A stretch of 64,000 bases of DNA from CAVRJC01 sp963721435 (GTDB taxonomy: Bacteria > Actinomycetota > Acidimicrobiia > IMCC26256 > DASPTH01): assembly GCA_963721435.1 (NCBI GenBank), contig CAVRJC010000006.1, forward strand, positions 620,001 through 684,000. The letters run 5' to 3'. Below the pieces are notes generated by a model. That model searched no databases. It was not told the DNA's origin and saw only the letters and a list, made by a program, of their open reading frames with translations. The translations under genes and the position numbers were made by a program. Below are positions 17,994-27,371 of this stretch, piece by piece. The stretch's first letter is position 1; the number at the start of each line of letters is the position of its first letter.

Positions 17994-19793
17994 ATGACCC
18001 TCACTGACACCGACCGAACCGCGGCTGATGTTGCCTGGGACATCGAACCGCTCGTCGACGGCGCCGGCGCCGCGGGCGTCGGCGTCCTGCTCGACGACGC
18101 CGCGACGCGCGCCCAGAGCATCTCCGAGCGGTATCGCGGGCGCATCGCGGAGCTCGACGCGAGCGGGCTCGCGGAGCTCATGGCCGAGCTCGCGACGATC
18201 GGCGAGCTCGCCGGTCGAGCCGGCAACTACGCGCACCTGCGGTTCGCGGTCGACACCGCCGACCCCGAGGCCGGAGCACTCCTTGCTCTCGCCGAGGAAC
18301 GCGGCACCGCGATCAACAACGAGATCCTCTTCGTGGAGCTCGAGTGGGCCGAGGTCGACGACGACCACGCCGCCGCCGTGCTCACCGACCCGCAGCTCGG
18401 CTTCTGCCGTCACTACCTCGCGTCGGCCCGTCGCTACCGGCCGCACCTCCTGAGCGAGCCCGAGGAGCGGATCCTCTCCGACAAGGGCCTCACCGCGAAC
18501 AGCGCGTGGGTGCGCCTGTTCTCCGAGCTCACCTCGGCGATCACCGTCGACCTCGACGGGACCTCGGCGTCGCTCGAGGAAGGCCTGTCGCGCCTGATGT
18601 CGCCCGACCGGGAGACGCGCGCGAGTGCCGCTGCGGCCGTCACCGAAGGCCTCGAGCCCGGCCTGCGCACGCGTGCGTTCGTGTTCAACACGCTTCTGGT
18701 CGACAAGTCGGTCGACGACCGCCTGCGGCACTACCCGAGCTGGATCGCGAGCCGGAACCTGGCCAACGAGGCGAGCGACGAGTCGGTGCAGGCGCTCGTC
18801 GACGCGGTGCAGGCGCGCTCCGACATCCCGCAGCGCTGGTACGCGCTGAAGGCACAGCTGCTCGGCCTGCCCCGCCTCGCCGACTACGACCGCATGGCGT
18901 CGGTCGCGTCGAGCGACCAGGAGTTCGGCTGGACGGAAGCGCGTGAGCTCGTGCTCGACGCGTACGCCTCGTTCTCGCCCGACCTCGCGAACGTCGCGCA
19001 GCGGTTCTTCGACGAGTCATGGATCGACGCGCCGGTGCGGCCCGGCAAGCGCGGTGGCGCGTTCTGCGCGTACACGGTGCCGAGCCAGCACCCCTACCTG
19101 CTGCTCAACTGGACCGCTCGCCGCCGCGACGTGCTCACCCTCGCGCACGAGATGGGGCACGGTCTCCACGCGTACCTCGCGCGCGAGCAGGGCATCTACC
19201 ACCAGACCACGCCGCTCACCCTCGCGGAGACCGCGTCGGTGTTCGGCGAGACGGTGACCTTCGGGCGCCTCCTCGCGGCCACCGACGATCCCGCCGATCG
19301 GCTCGCACTGCTCGCGGAGAGCCTCGAGGGGCAGATCGCGACGGTGTTCCGCCAGATCGCGATGAACCGCTTCGAGGACCGTGTGCACACGCACCGGCGC
19401 GAGCAGGGCGAGTTGTCGGTCGACGACTTCAACGACGCGTGGGCCGACACGCAGCACGCGCTCCTCGGCGACACCGTCGAGATCACCGACGGCTACCGCA
19501 CGTGGTGGTCGTACATCCCGCACTTCATGGGCACGCCGGGATACGTCTACGCGTACGCGTACGGGCAGCTCCTCGCGCTGTCGGTGTACCGCGCGTACGA
19601 GCAGCGCGGCGATGAGTTCGTGCCGCAGTACCTCGACCTGCTCGCGCAGGGCGGCTCGCGTTCGCCGGAGGAGCTCGGCGCGATCGTCGGCCTCGACCTC
19701 GCCGACCCCGAGTTCTGGAACGGCGGCCTCGAGATCGTCGCCGAGCAGCTCGCGGCTGCGGAGCAGGCGGCGAAAGACGCGGGTCGCCTGTAA
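17994..19793 (+). CDS. M3-family oligoendopeptidase (PepF-like)
   Basis: A 599-residue cytosolic metallopeptidase. The zinc site LAHEMGHGLHAYLA (HExxH, near residue 382) and the downstream glutamate region LAETASVFGET match the M3B oligoendopeptidase F group. The fold is intact from an N-terminal helical domain (residues 1-200) to the C terminus (YAYGQLLALSVY). It should cut short peptides for amino-acid recycling. It probably has its own leaderless promoter. Confidence 0.93.
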   Translation: MTLTDTDRTAADVAWDIEPLVDGAGAAGVGVLLDDAATRAQSISERYRGRIAELDASGLAELMAELATIGELAGRAGNYAHLRFAVDTADPEAGALLALAEERGTAINNEILFVELEWAEVDDDHAAAVLTDPQLGFCRHYLASARRYRPHLLSEPEERILSDKGLTANSAWVRLFSELTSAITVDLDGTSASLEEGLSRLMSPDRETRASAAAAVTEGLEPGLRTRAFVFNTLLVDKSVDDRLRHYPSWIASRNLANEASDESVQALVDAVQARSDIPQRWYALKAQLLGLPRLADYDRMASVASSDQEFGWTEARELVLDAYASFSPDLANVAQRFFDESWIDAPVRPGKRGGAFCAYTVPSQHPYLLLNWTARRRDVLTLAHEMGHGLHAYLAREQGIYHQTTPLTLAETASVFGETVTFGRLLAATDDPADRLALLAESLEGQIATVFRQIAMNRFEDRVHTHRREQGELSVDDFNDAWADTQHALLGDTVEITDGYRTWWSYIPHFMGTPGYVYAYAYGQLLALSVYRAYEQRGDEFVPQYLDLLAQGGSRSPEELGAIVGLDLADPEFWNGGLEIVAEQLAAAEQAAKDAGRL

Positions 19794-19794
19794 G

Positions 19795-19811
19795 TCATCC
19801 GAAGTGGATGA
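19795..19811. promoter_or_regulatory. palindromic motif TCAYCC-N5-GGRTGA, copy 1
   Basis: TCATCCGAAGTGGATGA, starting 2 bases after the peptidase stop. It lies before the gene at 19847, which also has TAAAGT at 19834-19839 as a possible -10. One of five sites with the same arms in this window (also 23721, 29549, 34123, 35684). Confidence 0.5.
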
Positions 19812-19846
19812 CGGCCGCGGCCGACGACTTCCGTAAAGTCTCGCGG

Positions 19847-20521
19847 ATGCCGGAGCATGTGCACGTCCACGCGCCCCACGAGCTGTCGGAGCCGGGCGAA
19901 GGAGTCACGAGTCGTGAGCGCGCGTTCGAGATCGTGGCTGCGTTGCTGATGTCGATCGCAACGCTCGGGATCGCGTGGAGCGGCTATCAGGCGGCGCGGT
20001 GGAGTGGCGTGCAGTCGGAGCACTACACCGAGGCGAGCGCGGCTCGCAGCGTGGCCAACCGGCAGAGCTCGCTCGTGAACGAGCAGCGCATCCAGGACAT
20101 CACCACGTTCGATCATTGGCTCGAGCAGACGATCGCCGGCAACGCGGAGCTCGCAGCCGTCTACGAGGCGCAGTTCCGCGACGAGTTCAAGCCCGCGTTC
20201 GACGCATGGCGCGCGCAGGACCCGTTGCACAACCCGAGCGCGATCGCGAGCCCGTGGAAGATGCCGCAGTACAAGTTGGCGCTCGCCGAGAAGGGCGACC
20301 AGCTCGAAGCCCACGCCGCGGTCGAGTTCGCGGCGGGGAAGGAGGCGACGAAGCACGCCGACGCCTACGTGTTCATCACGGTGTTCTTCGCGGCGGTGCT
20401 CTTCTTCGCGGGGATGTCGCTGCGGTTCGCGTGGCCGCTCATGCGGAGCATCGTGCTCGGCATCGGCGTGGTGTTGCTCGCCTACGGCCTCATCCGGCTC
20501 GCGGGGATGCCGGTCGAGTGA
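19847..20521 (+). CDS. two-helix membrane protein (DUF4337-like), unknown function
   Basis: A 224-residue protein. A His/Glu-rich N terminus (MPEHVHVHAPHELSE) precedes a membrane helix (about residues 27-47), a ~110-residue soluble segment starting SGYQAARWSGVQSEHY, then two close hydrophobic helices (about 165-190 and 195-215). It resembles small DUF4337-type membrane proteins. ATG 19847 is preferred to the in-frame ATG at 19808, which lies in the palindrome. It converges with the META lipoprotein gene (4-bp gap). No function is assigned. Confidence 0.75.
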   Translation: MPEHVHVHAPHELSEPGEGVTSRERAFEIVAALLMSIATLGIAWSGYQAARWSGVQSEHYTEASAARSVANRQSSLVNEQRIQDITTFDHWLEQTIAGNAELAAVYEAQFRDEFKPAFDAWRAQDPLHNPSAIASPWKMPQYKLALAEKGDQLEAHAAVEFAAGKEATKHADAYVFITVFFAAVLFFAGMSLRFAWPLMRSIVLGIGVVLLAYGLIRLAGMPVE

Positions 20522-20525
20522 CCGG

Positions 20526-21353
20526 CTACTTGGTGCGGTTGAACGTCGCCGCGATGGTGCCGCCGTCGCGCAGGAGATCGAGGCGATCGCCCGTGACGCG
20601 GTAGGTCTTCGCGAGCTGCAGGGCGGCGAGGAACTGCTGCTCCTGGGTGCCGACCGCGGGATCGGCGCACGCCCGCAGCGTCGACGCGAGCGGTCCGATG
20701 GTGATGCCGTCGGTGCCGCTCGTCGTGAACGGGCCGTTGTAGAGGTTGCAGCCGGCGTCGCCGCTGATCGTCGTCGTGGTGAAGTCGGCGGTGAGGGTGG
20801 AGCCGATCACAACCGACTGGATCGCGTTGCCGGTGTAGTAGCTGGTGGCTTCCCAGTGCCCGGCGAGCGCGGCCGCTCCCACGGATGCCTGGTACTCGAG
20901 GAGCACCTTGTCGCCCGCGCCGGAGAGCGTGAGTGTCGTCCCCCTGATCGAGTACGACTCCACCTTGGGCAGGAGCGCGACGTACGCGCGCTCGACCGCG
21001 TCGGCCGGGCCCTGGCACAGCACCAACGTCGTGGCGATGTTCGGCCCGATGGTGAGGCTCGAGCCCGACACCTTGTACGCCGCGTTGTACGAGTTGCATC
21101 CGCTCTCGCCCGACACGCGTTTGTCGGATCCGAACCGGATCGACACTGCGACGCCGGTGACCGGCACTCCGAGCGCGCCGTCGCTGCTGAGCACCCAGTT
21201 CGTGCCGACCAGCGGCGTGCCCGACGACGGCTTCGAGCCCGACCTGGAGCTGGAGCCGGAGTCGTCGCTGCACGAGGCGGCGCCGAGCGCGATGACCCCG
21301 ATGACGCCGACGAGCGCAAGGGGACGGAGCACCCGTCGACTCGCTCGGGTCAC
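20526..21353 (-). CDS. lipoprotein with two META domains
   Basis: A 275-residue exported protein. A signal peptide (LALVGVIGVIALGAASC, lipid-attachment Cys near residue 28) and a Ser/Gly linker precede two META/HslJ-type domains of ~105 residues each. Each has the G(N/T)xW start and a conserved Cys pair (SGESGCNSYNA and LVLCQGP; SGDAGCNLYNG and LRACADP). META domains are found in heat-shock protein HslJ and secreted proteins of unclear, possibly protective, role. GTG 21353 overlaps the upstream membrane gene's stop (GTGA), so the two are translationally coupled. Confidence 0.85.
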   Translation of the reverse strand: MTRASRRVLRPLALVGVIGVIALGAASCSDDSGSSSRSGSKPSSGTPLVGTNWVLSSDGALGVPVTGVAVSIRFGSDKRVSGESGCNSYNAAYKVSGSSLTIGPNIATTLVLCQGPADAVERAYVALLPKVESYSIRGTTLTLSGAGDKVLLEYQASVGAAALAGHWEATSYYTGNAIQSVVIGSTLTADFTTTTISGDAGCNLYNGPFTTSGTDGITIGPLASTLRACADPAVGTQEQQFLAALQLAKTYRVTGDRLDLLRDGGTIAATFNRTK

Positions 21354-23685
21354 GCGTAGCCCTTGGCGCGCATCCAGCGCAGGGTGAAGAACCCGTAGAT
21401 CGCGGGCAGCACGAACGTGATGCCGCGATAGACGATCACGGTGGCGAGGGCCACGTTGGCCGGAGACGCCGAAGCTCGTCATCAGGGCGGTCAGCGCGGC
21501 TTCCTGCACGCCGATGCCGCCGGGAACCGGCGCGACACTTCCGAGCATCCCGGCGCCGACCTGGATCACCACGAGCTGCGCGTAGCTCAGGTGCTACGTC
21601 GAACGCGAGCAGGCACAGGCCCAGGATCGCGGGGTAGATCAGGTTGCCCGCGAGGTCGCCGCCGATGAGCTGCAGGCCCTTCTTCGGGTTCCGCACCACG
21701 GCCCAGATGTCGGTGAGCGCGCGCTTGACCGCGGGCACGACCTTGTTGCGGACCTTCGGGATCCAGAGCACGACCCCGATCAGCGCCGCGACCACTGCGA
21801 TCGCGAGCAGGCTCGTGCTCCCGGAATCCGACGAGGTGTCGATCGTGGTCGAGGTGATCGACGCCGCGATCAGGAACAGGATCATCTGGATCGATCCGCC
21901 GACCCCTGTGCTCAGCACCATCGCGCTGCCGCCAGAGGCCACGGGCACGCCCTGCTTGTGCAGGTAGTCGAGCTGGAGTGCAGTGCCACCGATGCCGTTC
22001 GGCGTGATCAGGTTCAAGAAGTTGCAGGAGATCTGCGTGATCACGGTGGGGAAGAAGGGGAGGTCGGCGTTCACGCAGCCCATCAGCGCAGTGGCCCAGG
22101 CCATCGGGATCAAGGGCCAGGCGATGTAGGCGGCGACGACCCAGCCCCACGTCGCGTTCTCGAACTCCTTCTGAACCGTCGACCAGTCGACGCCCTCGAG
22201 TGCGGGAACCGCGAGGTAGAGCGCGAACAGGATGCCGATCAGCATCCCGATGTTCGTCCACGTCAGGCGCTTGATCTTGAGCGGTGGCGCGTCCTCCACG
22301 CCGGTCGCCGTGACGAGCTCCGACCGGAGCTCCTTGAGCGCCTTGCCCACGTGCTTGACGCCCTTGCCGGTCTCGGCTGGGAGCGCCGCTGCCTGCACCA
22401 TCGGGATGACCTCGCCGACGCGCTCGGCGCCGAGCACGTTGACCGCGGGTGCGGTCGCGTGCTCGTTCCCGACCATGAGCGCGGTGCCGACGAGCACGGC
22501 CACGACGTCGCGGTCGAGCCAGTACTGCTCACCGGACGCGTCGGCCGACGTGAAGTCGTCGAACGCGACGGTGCCGTCGTCGGCGACGAGGATGCGCGTC
22601 GTGTCGAGGTTGCCGTGGCTGATGCCGGCCGCGTGCAGCTTGTGCAGCTGCTCCCAGACCGCCGCCAGCAGCTTGAACGTGACTTGCGAAGGTTCGAGCT
22701 GCGCGAGCGGCGTGCCCGACGGCGGCGCGGTCACGACCATCGCGGCATCGGGCCCACCGATGCCCGTCTTCACCAACTTGGACGCGTGCACGCCCGCACG
22801 TTCCGCGAGCATCAACGTGTACCCGACGTGCTCGGCCTGTTGGATCCGGCTCCCGAACACCGGGAGGCCCGGCTCGTGGTACATCGCCGCGTGCCACGCC
22901 TTGGCCACCACCTGCGCATCGCGCTGGTCGCGCCCGAACGCGTCGACGCGGAGCTGCTCGCCCGACGCGAGGGTGACGTCGACGACCGACGCCCGCGGCA
23001 CGTGCTCTTTGGCGTACTGGAGGTCGGCGACGTCGTACCCGAGGTCGCCGAGCGCGTCCCGTACCTCGCTGATCGTCGGGCGGCCTGCGGGTGATCCGAA
23101 GATCACGAGCACGAGCGCTCCGGCGGCGATGCCGAGGAGGAACCCGCCGAGCACGTCGGACGGGTACCCGGTGCCCAGATACATGGCGGACATCGCGGCC
23201 AGCAGCACGAGCAGGAGGAAGATCCGCTTCAGGGGTCGCACCGCGTACGGGGCGAGCACGAGCGCGGCGGCGGTGATGGCGGCGACGTTGGGCGTCGGGT
23301 ACATCGGGCCGTCGCCGTAGCGAACGTTGACGTGGAGGCCCTGGATGGTGTGGGCGGGCAGGATCTCGTTCAGGATCTGGGCGACGCCCCATGCGAGCCC
23401 GCCCGCGAGCGCCACCCGCCACGCCACGCCGATCTGGCGGAAGATCAGGAGGAGCGCGGCGACGACCGCCACCGAGACGATCGATCCGAGCAGGAAGAAC
23501 ACCTTGGCCGGCCCGTCCAGCGCGTCGGAGAGGTCGTTGATCGGCTTGTAGATGTTGAGGTCGATCGCCGACTGGGTCTGCGCCCACAGCCCGACGACGG
23601 CGGTGCCGACGGTACCGACGACCAGCCACGCCCAGTCGGTCGGTCGCCGTTCGGGCGGCTCGCCGGTGTTGCGGATCCACGCCAC
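21350..23685 (-). CDS. PAP2-like/kinase-like/LPG-synthase-TM fusion protein (two frame breaks)
   Basis: A ~778-residue membrane protein. Residues 1-200 are a PAP2-like membrane domain; the usual phosphatase histidines are missing (TGYPSDVLGG where ...HxxxDVLxG is expected). Residues 210-440 are a degenerate kinase-like domain: HGNLDTTRILV replaces the HxDxxxxN loop and FDDF stands near the DFG position. Residues 470 to the end are a UPF0104 flippase-like domain with PVPGGIGVQEAALTALM. The end is split at about 21595 and 21462. Restoring one GC pair at each gives FDVAHLSYAQLVVIQVG and SGANVALATVIVYRG, ending at 21350. Probably lipid translocation at the membrane (inference). Confidence 0.82.
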
Positions 23686-23720
23686 CGAGGGACCCTAACC
23701 GAACTCGAGTTCGCGGGGAA

Positions 23721-23737
23721 TCATCCCCTTGGGGTGA
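23721..23737. promoter_or_regulatory. palindromic motif TCAYCC-N5-GGRTGA, copy 2
   Basis: TCATCCCCTTGGGGTGA in the 104-bp gap between the divergent membrane fusion gene and the SCP2 gene. The arms extend inwards as CCCC/GGGG, making this copy a longer, nearly complete palindrome. Confidence 0.45.
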
Positions 23738-23789
23738 ATCCGGGGGAACACCCGACTCGACCGCTACGGCTGAGTAGCGTTCCGTCGCA

Positions 23790-24161
23790 ATGGCGAGCAC
23801 CGATGCGACCACCGCGTTCTTCGAGGCGCTCGCCGCGCGCGGTCACGAGCCGCTGCTGGGCCACGTCACGGGAACGCTGCGCGTGGAGGTCGTCGACGGC
23901 GACACGATCGAGCACTGGCACGTCGACGTGAACAAGGGATCAGTGAAGGTGACGCGCAAGAACTCCAGAGCCGACGCCATCGTGCGGATGCCCCGATCGC
24001 TCTGCGACCAGATCACCAGCGGCCGGGAGAACGCGATGTCGGCAATGCTGCGGGGCGAGCTGGTTCCCGAAGGCGATTTGCGACTGACCATGTTGTTCTC
24101 CCGCCTGTTTCCCGGGCCGCCAGAGTCCGCGCCCAGGCGCGCGTCGAAGAGCGCACGATGA
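23790..24161 (+). CDS. SCP2 sterol-carrier-like protein
   Basis: A 123-residue protein with the single SCP2 fold: GTLRVEVVDGDTIEHWHVDV, the conserved ADAIVRMPRSLCDQITSG, and AMLRGELVPEGDLRLTMLFSRLFP. SCP2 domains hold hydrophobic ligands. A short Pro/Arg tail follows. Its stop overlaps the start of the debranching-enzyme gene (ATGA), so the two are co-translated, which is an unusual partnership for a lipid-binding domain. Confidence 0.85.
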   Translation: MASTDATTAFFEALAARGHEPLLGHVTGTLRVEVVDGDTIEHWHVDVNKGSVKVTRKNSRADAIVRMPRSLCDQITSGRENAMSAMLRGELVPEGDLRLTMLFSRLFPGPPESAPRRASKSAR

Positions 24162-26215
24162 GCGATCTCGTGCAGATCCTCGACGGCAACACATTCGTGG
24201 TCAGCGACACGCGTGGCGACATCGAGGCGTCACTCTCCGATCCCACCGGCCTCTTCTCCTTCGACACCCGCTTCCTCTCCAAGTGGGTGCTCACCGTCGA
24301 CGGGCAGCGACTCAACTCGCTGTCGACCGACGATCTCCAGTACTTCGAGACCCGGTTCTTCCTCGTGCCCGGCACCGGGACCGTCTACATCGACTCGAAG
24401 CTCTCGGTGATCCGCACGCGTGCGGTCGGTGACGGCTTCCACGAGACGATCACGATCCTGAACCACCACGACGAAGCCGTCGAGCTGACCGTGCGCATCG
24501 ACGCCGCCAGTGACTTCGCCGACCTGTTCGAGGTCAAGGACGCGCTGAAGAAGAAGGGCAAGTACCACAACCGCGTCGAAGGTGATCGTCTGGTGCTCGG
24601 CTACGAGCGTGGCCCCTTCCGGCGCGCGACGTGGATCACGGCCACCGCGCCCGTCGCGCTCGACGAGCACGGGCTCACGTTCACTGCGGCGATCCCGTCG
24701 CACGGCCGCTGGACCACCGATGTCCACGTGACCACGGCACTGGTCGCGATCGGCGAGTCGCGCACGCAGCCGAAGTACATGCAACACAACCGGCGCAACC
24801 TCGCGAACAGCCTCGACAAGTGGGTGACCTCCGCGCCGACGCTCGAGAGCGACTGGGACTCGCTCAAGATCACCTACCGCCGGAGCCTCATCGATCTCGC
24901 CGCGCTCCGGTTCGAGACCCGCACCATGCCGAACCACTGGCTCCCCGCCGCGGGCCTGCCGTGGTTCATGACCATGTTCGGACGCGACAGCATCTTCACC
25001 AGCCTGCAGGCATTGCCGTTCGTGCCCGATCTCGCAGCCACCACGCTGCGAGCCCTCGGCGAACGGCAGGGAACGCGCGTCGACGACTTCCGGGACGAAG
25101 ACCCCGGCCGAATCCTGCACGAGATGCGCTACGGCGAGATGACCGCGTTCGAGGAGCGGCCGCACTCGCCGTACTACGGCAGTGCCGACGCCACGCCGCT
25201 CTACGTCGTGCTGCTGGACGAGTACGAGCGCTGGACCGGTGACACCAAGCTGGTGCGTGAGCTCGAGTACGAAGCGCGTGCCGCGCTCAACTGGATCGAC
25301 GAGTACGCCAACCTGCAGGGCAACGGTTACGTCGCGTACCAGCGCCGGAACGAGAAGACCGGGCTCGAGAACCAGTGTTGGAAGGACTCCTGGGACTCGA
25401 TCTCGTACCGCAACGGCGAGCTTCCCGGCTTCCCACGCGCGACGTGCGAGCTCCAGGGGTACGCGTACGACGCGAAGGTCCGCGCCGCGCGGCTCGCGCG
25501 ACTCGTGTGGAAGGACCCCGCGTTCGCCGACCGGCTCGAGAGAGAAGCCGCCGACCTCAAGCGTCGCTTCAACCGCGACTTCTGGGTGGAGGACGGCGAG
25601 TACTTCGCGCTCGCACTCGATGTCGACGGCCGCAAGGTCGACGCGCTCGGGTCGAACAACGGGCATCTGCTCTGGAGCGGCATCGTCGACAAGTCGAAGG
25701 CGCGCGCGGTGGTGCGCAACCTCATGGGGAAGCGCCTGTTCTCGGGCTGGGGTGTGCGCACGCTCGCCGAGGGTGAGGGCCGCTACAACCCGATCGGCTA
25801 TCACGTCGGCACCGTCTGGCCCTTCGACTGCTCGTTCATCGCGTGGGGGCTGCGGAACTACGGCTTCAAGGACGAAGCCGCGCTGCTGGCTTCGGGCATC
25901 CTCGAGGCGGCGGAGTTCTTCGACGGCCGGCTCCCCGAGGCATTCGGCGGGTACACGCGCGAGATGACGCGCTATCCGGTGCAGTACCCGACCGCGTGCA
26001 GCCCACAGGCATGGTCGACGGGTACGCCCTTGCTGCTGCTGCGCACGATGCTCGGGCTCGAGCCGATGGGCAACCACTTGGTGGTCGACCCCGCGCTGGC
26101 ACGGCAGATCGGCCACCTCGAGCTGCTCGACATCCCGGGCCGCTGGGGCCGCATGGACGCGTTCGGGCGCGGCCGCGTCGACACCGCACGCATGTCGCGC
26201 CGGCGCGCGCTCTGA
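24158..26215 (+). CDS. glycogen-debranching / amylo-alpha-1,6-glucosidase family protein
   Basis: A 685-residue protein with an N-terminal GDE_N_bis beta domain (residues 1-200, starting LVQILDGNTFVVSDTRGDI) and a C-terminal (alpha/alpha)6 glycosidase barrel (residues 240-680). The barrel contains GLPWFMTMFGRDSIFTSLQ, the conserved acidic stretch WKDSWDSISYRNG and the GYHVGTVWPFDCS motif. Related actinobacterial enzymes hydrolyse alpha-glucosidic bonds in glycogen or maltodextrin. The neighbouring aldose 1-epimerase gene converges 6 bp away and fits sugar metabolism. Confidence 0.88.
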   Translation: MSDLVQILDGNTFVVSDTRGDIEASLSDPTGLFSFDTRFLSKWVLTVDGQRLNSLSTDDLQYFETRFFLVPGTGTVYIDSKLSVIRTRAVGDGFHETITILNHHDEAVELTVRIDAASDFADLFEVKDALKKKGKYHNRVEGDRLVLGYERGPFRRATWITATAPVALDEHGLTFTAAIPSHGRWTTDVHVTTALVAIGESRTQPKYMQHNRRNLANSLDKWVTSAPTLESDWDSLKITYRRSLIDLAALRFETRTMPNHWLPAAGLPWFMTMFGRDSIFTSLQALPFVPDLAATTLRALGERQGTRVDDFRDEDPGRILHEMRYGEMTAFEERPHSPYYGSADATPLYVVLLDEYERWTGDTKLVRELEYEARAALNWIDEYANLQGNGYVAYQRRNEKTGLENQCWKDSWDSISYRNGELPGFPRATCELQGYAYDAKVRAARLARLVWKDPAFADRLEREAADLKRRFNRDFWVEDGEYFALALDVDGRKVDALGSNNGHLLWSGIVDKSKARAVVRNLMGKRLFSGWGVRTLAEGEGRYNPIGYHVGTVWPFDCSFIAWGLRNYGFKDEAALLASGILEAAEFFDGRLPEAFGGYTREMTRYPVQYPTACSPQAWSTGTPLLLLRTMLGLEPMGNHLVVDPALARQIGHLELLDIPGRWGRMDAFGRGRVDTARMSRRRAL

Positions 26216-26221
26216 GCTGCG

Positions 26222-27140
26222 TCAGTCGCGCGCGCTGCGGAGCGCGAGCGTGAACTCGCGCGCGGAACGCGTCGCCCCGTGCGACGAGGGGAGCCGTGCC
26301 GGTGCCGAGCGCGTTCGTCGCCACCGTCATCGGCTCGAGCGCCGCGAACTCGCGGTTGGGTGGTACCCAGACCTGCGCGTAGGGATAGCCGGGATCACGT
26401 TGGAGCTCGATCGCCGCGCCGTCGGGGCCGACGAGTGCGAGCACCTGGTCGGGTGCGGTCGAGTAGAGGTCGTCGAAGGTGCGCGTCGCGATCGGTGCGT
26501 CTTCACGCGCTTCGTCGGTCGCGGCCCCGGTCGGGATGCCTCGGTCGTCGAGCGCACGGTGCTCGCGCGCCGGCAATTGCAGCATCCACTGGGCGCGCGG
26601 CGTGTCGGGGAGCTGGAGGTACGGGTGCCAGCCGAACGCCACCGGTACCGCGCGATCGCCCGTCGGGATCACTGCGGTCCTCACGGTGAGGCGTGCCTCG
26701 GCCACGACGAACGCGACTTCGATGCGATGTGCGAACGGGAACGCGAGCGCGTCGACGGCGATCGACGCACGAAGGGTCGCGGTGTCGGCGTCGGACGACA
26801 TCCCGTCGACGTGCCACCCCGCCGCGCCGACCAGCAGCCCGTGCATGGGGAGGCCGTTGCCGTCGGTGTGCAGCGCGAGCCCGTCGAGATCGACCCGCAC
26901 TCCAGCGGCTTCGTAGCGGAGCGCGCCCAGGCGATTGGCCCAGGGCGCGAGGAGCGGGAGACCGAGCGTGTGCCCGCCGCGGAGCGCGTCGACGCCGCCG
27001 GGTGTCGCGAGATGCTCACGATCCCGGTAGCGCAGGGACACACCCGTCATGCCGAGATGGGGGAGGAACACGGCAGTGACGCCACCGGCCGCGAGTGTGA
27101 TCGCCGGCTCGCCCTGAAACTGCTGCTCCTCCGCGGTCAC
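26222..27140 (-). CDS. aldose 1-epimerase family protein (3' frame break)
   Basis: A ~305-residue galactose-mutarotase-fold protein. Conserved features include LPLLAPWANRLG (substrate arginine), MHGLLVGAAGWHV (catalytic His region), AFGWHPYLQLP (second His) and VWVPPNREFAALEPMT (catalytic Glu). It should interconvert alpha and beta anomers of aldose sugars. Near 26260 the frame breaks inside a CGCGCG run; restoring one CG pair gives the expected ending FRAREFTLALRSARD and a stop at 26222. Without repair the frame runs antisense through the debranching gene. Confidence 0.86.
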
Positions 27141-27214
27141 GCGTCACCTCGTGTGCGGAGCGGTCCCCCGAATCGCTCACCCGCGGCGAGGCTCGGGGGA
27201 CCGCAACGCCGTCG

Positions 27215-27268
27215 CTACTTCTTCTTGCCCTTCTTGCCCTTCTTCTTGCCCTTCTTCTTCTTCGCCAT
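27215..27268 (-). CDS. 17-residue lysine/glycine peptide
   Basis: A tiny reading frame encoding MAKKKKGKKKGKKGKKK and a TAG stop, with a plausible Shine-Dalgarno (GAGGTG) 6-7 bases before the ATG. Lys codons are nearly all AAG and Gly all GGC, as in highly biased genes. It lies alone in the 231-bp gap between the aldose epimerase and SulP genes, on the same strand. The peptide would be strongly cationic, so nucleic-acid or membrane binding is possible but speculative. Confidence 0.5.
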   Translation of the reverse strand: MAKKKKGKKKGKKGKKK

Positions 27269-27371
27269 CGGAGTCACCTCGTTCCTGCATCCGGTGTCGG
27301 CAGTATCGCAACGGAGGGAAGGTAGCGCGGACACGCACGGTCCGGTGCTGCGCGCTCGAGATGATGCGAGG

